Of a stretch of DNA of 62,000 nt, positions 41,457 to 50,833 are shown piece after piece. The notes below the pieces were generated by a model. That model was not told the origin of the DNA and did not search any database. It was given only the letters and a program-made list of their open reading frames with translations. The position numbers and the translations under genes are program-made. The number at the start of each line of letters is the position of its first letter. The stretch's first letter is position 1. Source of the stretch: Chrysomallon squamiferum (lineage: Eukaryota > Mollusca > Gastropoda > Neomphalida > Peltospiridae); the NCBI GenBank assembly GCA_012295275.1, contig CM022674.1, forward strand, positions 17,427,590 through 17,489,589. The letters are read 5' to 3'.

Positions 41457-44400
41457 TTAACAGAAATTAAAAAGAGGAGTTTCACCTTTTTTGTTCTTAA
41501 CATTTACATCAACACCTTTTTCAATCAGTGCTTTAACAATTTCTACATTTCCATGTTCAGCTGCTAAGTGTAAAACAGAATTGTTATCATTGTCTGTTAA
41601 ATTTGGATCAGCTCCATGTTCCAGTAAAACCAAAGCTATGTTTCTCTTAGAGCACACAGGTGAATCTTTATTGTATTTCAGAAATGTAAAAAGAGGAGTT
41701 TCACCTTTTCTGTTCTTAACATTTACATCAACACCTTTTTCAATCAGTGCTCTCACAACTTCTACATTTCCATGTTCAGCTGCTAAGTGTAAAAGAGAAT
41801 TGTTATAACTGTCTGTTAAATTAGGATCAGCTCCATGTTCCAGTAAAACCAAAGGTATGGTTCTCTTAGAGGACACAGGTGGATTTTTAATAAAATGAAA
41901 TGTATTATAGTTCAGAAATGTATTGTAGTTCAGAAATGTAAAAAGAGGAGTTTCACCTTTTCTGTTCTTAACATTTAGATCAACAATTTTTTCAATCAGT
42001 GCTGTCACAATTTCTACATTTCTATGTCCAGCTGCTAAGTGTAAAACAGAATTGTTATCATTGTCTGTTAAATTAGGATCAGCTCCTTGTTTTAGTAAAT
42101 ACCAAAATATTTTGTACTGGTGAAAATTAACAGCTGTAAAAAGAGGAGTTTCAATTTTTCTGTTCTTAACATTTACATCAGCACCTTTTTCAATCAGTGC
42201 TGTAACAATTTCTATATATCCATGCTTTGCTGCTAAGTGTATGACAGAACTGTTATCATTCTCTGTTAAATTAGGATCAGCTCCTTGTTTTAGTAAATAC
42301 CATAATATTTTGTAGTGGTGAAAATTGACAGCTGTAAAAAGAGGAGTTTCACCTTTTCTGTTCTTAACATTTAGATTAACACCTTTTTCAATCAGTGCTG
42401 TCACAATTTCTATATATCCATGCTTTGCTGCTAAGTGTAAAACAGAACTGTTATCATTGTCTGTTAAATTAGGATCAGCTCGCTGTTTTAGTAAATACCA
42501 AAATATTTTGTACTGGTGAAAATTAACAGCTGTGAAAAGAGGAGTTTCACCTTCTCTGTTCTTAACATTTACATCAACACCTTTTTCAATCAGTGCTTTC
42601 ACAATTTCTACATTTCCATGTTCAGATGCTAAGTGTAAAGCAGAATTGTTATCATTGTCTGTTAAATTTGGATCAGCTCCATGTTCCAGTAAAACCAAAG
42701 CTATGTTTGTCTTAGAGGACACAGGTGAATCTTTATTGTATTTCAGAAATGTAAAAAGAGGAGTTTCACCTTTTCTGTTCTTAACATTTACATCAACACC
42801 TTTTTCAATCAGTGCTTTCACAATTTCTACATTTCCATGTTCAGCTGCTAAGTGTAAAGGAGAATTGTTATCATTGTCTGTTAAATTTGGATCAGCTCCA
42901 TGTCCCAGTAAAACCAATGCTGTGTTTGTCTTAGAGGACACAGGTGAATCTTTATTGTATTTCAGAAATGTAAAAAGAGGAGTTTCACCTTTTCTGTTCT
43001 TAACATTTACATCAACACCTTTTTCAATCAGTGCTGTCACAATTTCTACATTTCCATGTTCAGCTGCTAAGTGTAAAGCAGAATTGTTATCATTGTCTGT
43101 TAAATTTGGATCAGCTCCATGTTCCAGTAAAACCAAAGCTATGTTTGTCTTAGAGGACACAGGTGAATCTTTATTGTATTTCAGAAATGTAAAAACAGGA
43201 GTTTCACCTTTTCTGTTCTTAACATTTACATCAACACCTTTTTCAATCAGTGGTTTCACAATTTCTACATTTCCATGTTCAGCTGCTAAGTGTAAAGAAG
43301 AATTGTTATCATTGTCTGTTAAATTTGGATCAGCTCCATGTTCCAGTAAAACCAAAGCTATGTTTGTCTTAGAGGACACAGGTGAATCTTTATTGTATTT
43401 CAGAAATGTAAAAAGAGGAGTTTCACCTTTTCTGTTCTTAACATTTACATCAACACCTTTTTCAATCAGAGCTTTCACAATTTCTACATTTCCATGTTCA
43501 GCTGCTAAGTGTAAAGCAGAATTGTTATCATTGTCTGTTAAATTTGGATCAGCTCCATGTTCCAGTAAATACAAAATCATTTTGTAATGTTGATACATAA
43601 AAGCCAGTAAAAGAGGAGTTACACCTTGCATGTTCCTTATATTTACATCAACACCTTTATCAATCAGTGCTGTCACAGTTTCTACATTTCCATATTTAGC
43701 AGCTAAGTGTACAGCAGAATTGTTATCATGGTCTGTTAAATTAGGATCAGCTCCATCTTCGAGTAAAACCAAAGCTACATTTGTCTTAGAGGACACAGGT
43801 GCACCTTGTAAAAAACAAGATTTATTGTAGTTCAGAAATGTAAAAAGAGGAGTTTCACCTTTTCTGTTCTTAACATTTACATCAACACCTTTTTCAATCA
43901 GTGCTGTCACAATTTCTATATATCCATGCTTTGCTGCTAAGTGTAAGACAGAACTGTTATCATTGTCAGTTAAATTAGGATCAGCTCCTTGTTTTAGTAA
44001 ATACCAAAATATTTTGTACTGGTGAAAATTAACAGCTGTAAAAAGAGGAGTTTCACCTTTTTTGTTCTTAACATTTACGTCAACACCTTTTTCAATCAGT
44101 GCTTTCACAATTTCTACATTTCCATGTTCAGCTGCTAAGTGTAAAGCAGAATTATTATCATTGTCTGTTAAATTTGGATCAGCTCCATGTTCCAGTAAAA
44201 CCAAAGCTATGTTTCTCTTAGAGCACACAGGTGAATCTTTATTGTATTTCAGAAATGTAAAAAGAGGAGTTTCACCTTTTCTGTTCTTAACATTTACATC
44301 AACACCTTTTTCAATCAGTGCTTTCAGAATTTCTACATTTCCATGTTCAGCTGCTAAGTGTAAAGCAGAATTGTTATCATTGTCTGTTAAATTTGGATCA

Positions 44401-47030
44401 GCTCCATGTTCCAGTAAATACAAAATCATTTTGTAATGTTGATACATAAAAGCCAGTAAAAGAGGAGTTACACCTTGCATGTTCCTTATATTTACATCAA
44501 CACCTTTATCAATCAGTGCTGTCACAGTTTCTACATTTCCATATTTAGCTGCTAAGTGTACAGCAGAATTGTTCTCATTGTCTGTTAAATTAGGATCAGC
44601 TCCTTGTTTTAGTAAATACCAAAATATTTTGTACTGGTGAAAATTAACAGCTGTGAAAAGAGGAGTTTCACCTGCTCTGTTCTTAACATTTACATCAACA
44701 CCTTTTTCAATCAGTGCTTTCACAATTTCTACATTTCCATGTTCAGATGCTAAGTGTAAAGCAGAATTGTTATCATTGTCTGTTAAATTTGGATCAGCTC
44801 CATGTTGGAGTAAAACCAAAGCTACGTTTGTCTTAGAGGACACAGGTGGATTTTGTAAAAAACTAGATTTATTGTAGTTCAGAAATGTAAAAAGAGGAGT
44901 TTCACCTTTTCTGTTCTTAACATTTACATCAACACTTTTTTCAAACAGTGCTTTCATTATTTCTACTTTTCTATATTCAGCTGCTAAGTGTAAAGGAGAA
45001 TTGTTATCCTTGTCTGTTAAATTTGGATCAGCTCCATGTTCCAGTAAAGCCATAGCTATCTTTGTGATAGAGGACACAGGTGGATCTTGAAAAAAAAAAA
45101 ATGTATTGTATTTCAGAAATGTAAAAATAGGAGTTTCACCTATTCTGTTCTTAACATTTACATCAGCACCTTTTTCAATCAGTGCTGTAACAATTTCTAT
45201 ATATTCATGTTCAGCTGCTAAGTGTAAAGCAGAACCACTATAATTGTCTGTTAAATTAGGATCAGCTCCTTGGTTTAGTAAATATAAAGCTATTTTTGGC
45301 CTGTGACACATCAAAGATACATGAAGAGGAGTTTTCTGTTCAATGTTAATTGCATTTATTTCAGCACCCTTTTTTGTTACTTCTTTCACAACATCTATGC
45401 CAATTTTAGAGGCTATGTGCAATGCTGAATTCTTGTAGTAATCTGTTATATTCGTATCAGCACCATTTTTCAGTAACAACAAAGCTACTTCCTTTGTGTT
45501 TCTCAATGTGTTTGCAGCTTCATTAAGTGGAGTTTTTCGCTGACTGTTTACTGCATTGACATCAGCATTTCTCTTTATGAGTAATTTTATCATATCTAAG
45601 TCACCACGCTTAACTGAAATGTGGAGCGGTGTGTCTGAAGTCAAACATATGAAACTATTTTTGACCTCAAATAACAGTAGGAATCCAGTTACCTGTTGAA
45701 ACAACGGAATCAATGTCTGATTAACAGCTACCTTCACATTAGGATCAGCTCCTTTATCAAGAAGACACTGAACAACACCTGCACTGTTAAACATCACTGC
45801 CACTTTCAGTACCTGACTTTTCTTCCAGTTCTCATTTGCATCATTACATCTCTGCTTCAAGAGAAAATTTACTGTATCAGTGACTCCCCATGCTGCTGCT
45901 GCTAAAAGTACTTTATCTCTGTTCTCATCATTTAAACAATCAGGTTTCAGTTTCACTATTTCTTTTATAACACCAGAATTACTCTGGCAAACAGCAATAA
46001 TAGGAATGTCTTTAATTTTGTTTATTATATCAGTGGTAACCAGTTTTTTAAAAAGATGGCTTACATCAACAACTTCAGAAGTCTTTGACTTCCCAAAATC
46101 CCATTTTCTTGAATCAAGTCTTACTTGTCTATGGAACCTAACCAATAACAGTTTAATGGCTTTTTCCCAGATTTCACTGTTGTGTTTCTCATTTTTTATC
46201 ATTTCAGCTAACAAACATGCAATCTGCATATTACCTGAACAAATAGAAACAAGTAAGAGATGTGAATAGTCTTTCAATTTCATCTCAGTTTTACACTGTA
46301 ACAGTTCTTTGAGTATGGTAACACTGTCTGTTTCTGAAGATGCAGCTGCAGTCAATGTATCAAATGATGGAATAACACCTGATTTTAGCAAAATTCTGAC
46401 AACATCTTCATCACCAAACAAACAAGAAATATTCAAAAGATCTTTTTTCAGATTTGTTGATTTCATTTTACATACATATTCAGTGAAAAATCTTGACAAT
46501 GTTCTTAATCCCTTCACAATACATTCACTTTGAACAGAGGATGAAATTTCAAAATATGTTTCAGTATCCAAGTACGTGTAAAAAGAATGCTGTGAATAAC
46601 TGTTAAATATTTCATCAAGATTGTCTACATTTACAGATGATATATACAAATGTTCATGTTTATGTAGTTGTTGATGCAGTATTTCAGACAATTTATCATT
46701 GAAGTATTTTTCCTCTATCAGATACTTGACAAACTCTTCATCTTTCAGTGATGGATGTGAAATAATGTCTTTGGCATTGCTTGATGCCAACAAGTTAGTA
46801 AATCTCCGAGCAAGAACATCAAAGCAGTTAGGTTTTACAATCGTTGTAATGTGACTTTTGTTAGACACTCCAGGCGTCACAACATATTCTAGCAACATGG
46901 GGACAGGACACATTTCTAGCAACTCTGCTGCTTTCTTTGGAAACTCTGATGAAAACATCAGAAACAATGAGTCAAACACTGACTGGTGAATAAATGTGTA
47001 TTTATTGTCAGAACACTTCAAATAGGTATC
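41457..47030 (-). CDS. Linker and giant ankyrin array of the STAND-type protein
   Basis: This stretch is in the same frame as the NTPase region upstream, from which a single TGA (47031-47033) separates it. The first 500 residues are helical, beginning with YTFIHQSVFDSLF, typical of the winged-helix/linker after STAND NTPases. Degenerate ankyrins start near DEDVVRILLKSG. Then come about 18 two-ankyrin modules (GADPNLTDNDNNSALHLAAE, then VDVNVKNRKGETPLFTFLK). Long modules are 73 aa, short ones 66 aa, the latter with FHQYKIFWYLLKQ. Four successive units near 42.7-43.4 kb are exactly 219 bp apart. Ankyrin arrays bind proteins; here they would be the ligand-sensing end. No introns interrupt 6.5 kb. 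The frame closes at TAA 41457 after a deletion within a module. Confidence 0.88.
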   Translation of the reverse strand, partial: DTYLKCSDNKYTFIHQSVFDSLFLMFSSEFPKKAAELLEMCPVPMLLEYVVTPGVSNKSHITTIVKPNCFDVLARRFTNLLASSNAKDIISHPSLKDEEFVKYLIEEKYFNDKLSEILHQQLHKHEHLYISSVNVDNLDEIFNSYSQHSFYTYLDTETYFEISSSVQSECIVKGLRTLSRFFTEYVCKMKSTNLKKDLLNISCLFGDEDVVRILLKSGVIPSFDTLTAAASSETDSVTILKELLQCKTEMKLKDYSHLLLVSICSGNMQIACLLAEMIKNEKHNSEIWEKAIKLLLVRFHRQVRLDSRKWDFGKSKTSEVVDVSHLFKKLVTTDIINKIKDIPIIAVCQSNSGVIKEIVKLKPDCLNDENRDKVLLAAAAWGVTDTVNFLLKQRCNDANENWKKSQVLKVAVMFNSAGVVQCLLDKGADPNVKVAVNQTLIPLFQQVTGFLLLFEVKNSFICLTSDTPLHISVKRGDLDMIKLLIKRNADVNAVNSQRKTPLNEAANTLRNTKEVALLLLKNGADTNITDYYKNSALHIASKIGIDVVKEVTKKGAEINAINIEQKTPLHVSLMCHRPKIALYLLNQGADPNLTDNYSGSALHLAAEHEYIEIVTALIEKGADVNVKNRIGETPIFTFLKYNTFFFFQDPPVSSITKIAMALLEHGADPNLTDKDNNSPLHLAAEYRKVEIMKALFEKSVDVNVKNRKGETPLFTFLNYNKSSFLQNPPVSSKTNVALVLLQHGADPNLTDNDNNSALHLASEHGNVEIVKALIEKGVDVNVKNRAGETPLFTAVNFHQYKIFWYLLKQGADPNLTDNENNSAVHLAAKYGNVETVTALIDKGVDVNIRNMQGVTPLLLAFMYQHYKMILYLLEHGADPNLTDNDNNSALHLAAEHGNVEILKALIEKGVDVNVKNRKGETPLFTFLKYNKDSPVCSKRNIALVLLEHGADPNLTDNDNNSALHLAAEHGNVEIVKALIEKGVDVNVKNKKGETPLFTAVNFHQYKIFWYLLKQGADPNLTDNDNSSVLHLAAKHGYIEIVTALIEKGVDVNVKNRKGETPLFTFLNYNKSCFLQGAPVSSKTNVALVLLEDGADPNLTDHDNNSAVHLAAKYGNVETVTALIDKGVDVNIRNMQGVTPLLLAFMYQHYKMILYLLEHGADPNLTDNDNNSALHLAAEHGNVEIVKALIEKGVDVNVKNRKGETPLFTFLKYNKDSPVSSKTNIALVLLEHGADPNLTDNDNNSSLHLAAEHGNVEIVKPLIEKGVDVNVKNRKGETPVFTFLKYNKDSPVSSKTNIALVLLEHGADPNLTDNDNNSALHLAAEHGNVEIVTALIEKGVDVNVKNRKGETPLFTFLKYNKDSPVSSKTNTALVLLGHGADPNLTDNDNNSPLHLAAEHGNVEIVKALIEKGVDVNVKNRKGETPLFTFLKYNKDSPVSSKTNIALVLLEHGADPNLTDNDNNSALHLASEHGNVEIVKALIEKGVDVNVKNREGETPLFTAVNFHQYKIFWYLLKQRADPNLTDNDNSSVLHLAAKHGYIEIVTALIEKGVNLNVKNRKGETPLFTAVNFHHYKILWYLLKQGADPNLTENDNSSVIHLAAKHGYIEIVTALIEKGADVNVKNRKIETPLFTAVNFHQYKIFWYLLKQGADPNLTDNDNNSVLHLAAGHRNVEIVTALIEKIVDLNVKNRKGETPLFTFLNYNTFLNYNTFHFIKNPPVSSKRTIPLVLLEHGADPNLTDSYNNSLLHLAAEHGNVEVVRALIEKGVDVNVKNRKGETPLFTFLKYNKDSPVCSKRNIALVLLEHGADPNLTDNDNNSVLHLAAEHGNVEIVKALIEKGVDVNVKNKKGETPLFNFC

Positions 47031-47033
47031 TCA

Positions 47034-47938
47034 CACTTCATCAGCTGTTTTCTTTATATCTGTGAGACCAGTGTTTTTCAGACTCAGACAGATTTGCTCT
47101 AGCAGTCTTATTAATTTCATTATGTGACTGTCAGAGTCATTTTCAAATGGGTCCAGTAAATCAATGCTGATACTGCCTTGTTGGAACAACATCAGCAGTA
47201 GAACCAGGTACTTTATCTGTGAACCAGGTAATTTATCATTTTTCAAATCTTCCAATTGTTGTCTGAGATATTCTACAGGTTTCACAAAAAACTCAACTCC
47301 TCTTTTCTGTGCATCACTTGAATTAACATAATACACACACACCTGAGGAAATTCTAATTCTGTACATGAACAGGACATGACAGTCTGTTTATCATATTCA
47401 TCCATTCTAACATTCTTTTGTTCGAGATAATTGTTTATAATTTCTAGCTTCTCATCATAATTCAGACAACATACATCGTTCTGCAGGTCAAGGACATGAT
47501 TTTCACTGAACAGATCAAATTCCTTTAGATTAGCTATAATTCCTGTAAATATTTGTTTTCTTAAAGTAATAATACATCTCACACTCCCATCTTTAACAAG
47601 ACTCCGCACCTCTGGAAATAGCTGTTTCCAACACGACACAAAATCTAATACAAGATTAGTTTTACCAAATATGTCATCAATAAGAACAATACATGGTTTA
47701 TCTTTAGATACAGGAATGCATTTGAAATCAGAGTGATGAGTCACGATGTAAGAGTCTATTTTTTCTACTTTCTCTATCTGTTTAACCATGTTCAGACCTA
47801 GAGTTGTCTTTCCTGAACCTGGACATCCTACTACAATCACAACACCATTCTTTTTCAAAAGTGATAGTTCTCTTTCTTCTGCTCTTGTTTCAACATAGAC
47901 TCTCCAGTCAACTGAGTTTAACTGTGACCTGGTAGACT
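47034..47938 (-). CDS. nSTAND3-like P-loop NTPase domain exon
   Basis: The exon opens at an acceptor near 47939 and is the 5' part of the giant exon. It begins SQLNSVDWRVYVETRAEER, then the Walker A motif GCPGSGKTT (near 47815), a YIVTHHSDF strand, the Walker B KPCIVLIDDIFG and an arginine-bearing sensor strand (VRCIITLRKQ). Then come helical segments ending with TGLTDIKKTADEV. The pattern V-T-A-L-N-GxPGSGKTT plus Walker B DDxxG fits the nSTAND3-type NTPases often found with HEPN or ankyrin domains in invertebrates. STAND NTPases switch with ATP and oligomerise upon ligand binding. The next codon is TGA, then the same frame continues. CGA to TGA (a CpG transition) would explain it. Confidence 0.85.
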
Positions 47939-48203
47939 CTATATCACAACATCAAAAGAAATAATATATATTATTAACGTATTTCAAATATATTTTACTA
48001 TATAAATACAGATAATATAATTTTTAACGAGTCATCAGATGTGAAGTTTTTAAAATAAATCAGCAGTTTTTTCGTCATAATTTTAGTTCATCAGAATTTA
48101 ATTATCATACTATGATATCAGTTTTAAATGGTGTAAAAATAACAGTGATTATCTTCTTATAAATTAACATCTTTCAGAAGTAAAAAACAACATGAACAAA
48201 TAC

Positions 48204-48236
48204 CTTTCATATGGGATGTTCGTCCATCAGTCTTTG
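48204..48236 (-). CDS. 33-bp microexon of the STAND-ankyrin gene
   Basis: Acceptor TATTTCAG and donor AAAG|GTATTT bound a 33-bp exon. Its phase (two bases in, one base out) joins the RHIM exon upstream (one base left over) to the NTPase exon downstream (two bases needed), giving KTDGRTSHMK between them. It is too short for open-frame scanning. Evidence is splice signals and phase only. Confidence 0.6.
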
Positions 48237-48481
48237 CTGAAATAATACAAAAATAAAAGAAACGAGTTTATATTACTGTTGATGAGTAGAAGATAATTAT
48301 TAATGTGAACTGTACAGTTACTCTGTATTCCATTCATGGAACAGTCAACATATAACATTATTGTTATATCTTTGTGATTTATTTTTCTATCATTATTACT
48401 ACTGGTATTAAAACTACTGCTGTTGTTTGTTCTCATTACCATTATTTAGTTATTTTTATTGTTAATTTATAATCATTATTA

Positions 48482-48655
48482 TTATTCTTTTATACACACA
48501 TATATGTACATTTACATACATATATACATACATACATATATATATGTGTGTGTGTATATATATACACACATATATATACATATATATATACACACAAATA
48601 TATACACATATATATACACATATATATATATATATACACATATATATACACATAC

Positions 48656-48704
<49 letters not shown>

Positions 48705-48705
48705 C
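48482..48705. repeat. (TA)n/(CA)n microsatellite in an intron
   Basis: Mixed TATA, CATA and CACA dinucleotides within the intron between the RHIM exon and the microexon. The many overlapping open frames on both strands here are low-complexity artefacts. Confidence 0.9.
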
Positions 48706-49090
48706 ATTACCATCTCAGTGTACATGTACTTCTTAATTCTATGATATAAAATTCCTGAATGTTTCGGCAAATTATTGATTAGGTATTCTATTGCAGTGCT
48801 ACTTATGAATGTTTACAGTTTTTCTTAGCAAATGTGTTTGTGATGACATGGTGACATCAACATTAGAAACTGCTACAACATCAAAGTACATGCATGATAC
48901 ATTGGAAAGTATATTGTATGTGAATGCCAAATACATTCATATCTCAGAATTTGGACTCGTCTCCTTTAGCGAAAGTGGGTCACATGTGTGGATGTTGTTC
49001 ATTGAACAGTGTCTGCGAAAAAAGCACTAATCGGTATTCTCTTATATATTAATCATGTACAGAAAAGAACACTTTCAGTTTTCAACTTAC

Positions 49091-49177
49091 TAATTAACTT
49101 GTTTTCAGCTCCTATTTGAACATTTCCACAGTGATGTATGTTTACTGTTGGTTTTACAAGTTGTATTATTTGAGTAT
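49091..49177 (-). CDS. RHIM-type amyloid motif exon of the STAND-ankyrin gene
   Basis: The exon is bounded by acceptor CTGTTTCACAG and donor TTA|GTAAGT and encodes 28 residues that include VNIHHCGNVQIGAENKL. The RHIM core of RIPK1, RIPK3, TRIF and ZBP1 is (I/V)-Q-(I/V/L)-G, with Asn three residues after the Gly and a hydrophobic residue two later. Here V-Q-I-G-A-E-N-K-L fits exactly, and the preceding V-N-I-x-x-C matches the flank seen in RIPK3. RHIMs form hetero- and homo-amyloids that nucleate cell-death and NF-kB signalling. Phase is one base from the exon at 49702-49949 and one base out to the microexon, both consistent. Functional RHIM activity is inference. Confidence 0.75.
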
Positions 49178-49701
49178 CTGTGAAACAGAGTAAATACATT
49201 TTTAAGGACAGAAGACAGTATTAATACAGTAAATTAAACGTATTATTGCATATAACAATATATCATTTAAAATATTTAGTAACTAATTATGTGCAGGTTC
49301 TATGAAATAAATATTACTTTAAAGTATTAAAATGTTTAACAGTAAATACAAGATTAATTATAAAGGTCATGATGAAGTAACAAAACAGTAACTAGAGTGT
49401 ATTTTGCTTTACTGTTTTAATCTGTGAAACAAAACGGGCATAACAAACTATAAACTTAATTCATTATCAGTATAACTTTCAAAAGTGTCAGTTTACTAAT
49501 GCCTAAGATGTAACTAAACAATACATTCAAACACTGTATTGATACAATTGTAATATGTACTTTTGTCAGTTTAGAATTTACCATCAATAAACAATACAAT
49601 ATACTGAAATATTCTATTATTACAAATATAAAAATAATGTTGATTCTTTATAATTTCGTATTAAAAAAGTAAACAGTACATTGAAATACTGTGTGTATTA
49701 C

Positions 49702-49949
49702 CACGACTGCTTGACACAGGTAGTTGTAAATGATGTTCTATACGAGTGATGTCAAAGGAAGACTGAGATGTGATGCCAGAGAGAAATACACTTGTCACAT
49801 TGTCTAAGAGAGACACAGCTGTCACAGTATCTACAGAAGAAATAGCTGTCACAGTCTCTACAGAAGACACAGCTGTCACAGTGGACGAAATAACTGATAT
49901 GTTAGGAGAAACTTCTGAACTCTCATTTTTATCATCCATATTGGCTGAG
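49702..49949 (-). CDS. Ser/Thr/Val-rich N-terminal exon of the STAND-ankyrin gene
   Basis: Acceptor TTTTTTACAG, donor CGTG|GTAATA. It encodes 82 residues beginning SANMDDKNESSEVSPNIS, with three or four copies of a 10-residue unit (SSVETVTAIS, SSVDTVTAVS type), then QLPVSSSR. It is predicted to be disordered. It completes a codon left by either intact 5' exon copy (AG+C gives Ser) and hands one base to the RHIM exon (G+AT gives Asp). Met codon 49939 could also serve as an internal start. Confidence 0.65.
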
Positions 49950-50473
49950 CTGTAAAAAATAATATAATGATATTTTTTATATAGGAGGAAGAAATGAAAT
50001 GTTTTATTTACTTATTTTATTTACTGTTACATGTTGTGAGACAAAAGATTTAGGAACAGTCAGACAACAAAAGAAGAAACCCGCTGCAGTCGCTTCTGTC
50101 TTATAAACAACAAGTGATGTTTTATTTATACCTACCCACAGACAGTATATACTATTTCATACATCAGGTTTTGAGCACTGCTAAAATGAAAACAACACAA
50201 GATTCCATCAGCAGGCATTGATCAAAATATCTACTACATCTTGCACACTTTACTACAGACCTACATCTAGTACCTTGTATTAATACTAGCACTGACTCAT
50301 AGACTGTATTCTCAATTTGGTTCTATAAATAAATCCCTGGTACATTTTTTAAATTACAAGACTTAGATAAATATTATACATTTTTAAATAGAGCTGTTAT
50401 TTGGAGGTACTCAGGAAAACACTATTTCAAAATACTGTTATCTAAAAGCAAAGTTCTAATTAATTAGTCTTAC

Positions 50474-50588
50474 CTCACTTTGGATTTGTCCTTTTCCATC
50501 TTTTTAGGGGGTGGTGATGGGCTGACTGGGGCCGGTTCTGGCTCTGGGTTCCTGTGTTTCTCTGCTTTGTCGAGTAGACGTAGTCAAA
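50474..50588 (-). pseudogene. N-terminal exon copy 1 of the STAND-ankyrin gene, decayed
   Basis: It is homologous to copies 2 and 3, but ATG is changed to ACG and an 11-bp deletion in the Ser/Arg segment shifts the frame. The acceptor (TTTCAG) and donor (GTGAG|GTAAGA) remain. An internal in-frame Met (KKMEKDKSKV) could still give a short N-terminus. Confidence 0.65.
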
Positions 50589-50833
50589 CTGAAACACACA
50601 GATTTACTAGTGCTATTCCAATTTTTTATAAACATTACAAATATACATGACAAAAATCAACAGAACAGATGTGAGAAATCACTGTAAATGATAAAACCAG
50701 TGCACTTTAACAAAAGTCCATGAAAATTACTACTTTCCCATTAAACTGATTAATTTATCGTTAATGATATCAACTTTCCATTTGGTGCATTTTTTCAAAC
50801 TGAAAACACATACCAACATCAGTCTGCATACAG

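Noticed and set aside
42532-43587. Long plus-strand open frame (351 aa) and several like it between 40374 and 44877
   Set aside because: They are antisense shadows of the ankyrin modules; the repeat keeps one antisense frame open by periodicity, and the peptide (KRGVSPFLFLTFTSTPFSIS) repeats with it.
47031-47033. Selenocysteine reading of the TGA
   Set aside because: STAND NTPases have no known selenocysteine at this place, and no SECIS-like element was looked for successfully in the AT-rich 3' region.
48459-48770. Overlapping open frames on both strands
   Set aside because: They read TA/CA dinucleotide repeats as Tyr-Ile, Thr-His or Cys-Val; no complex sequence.
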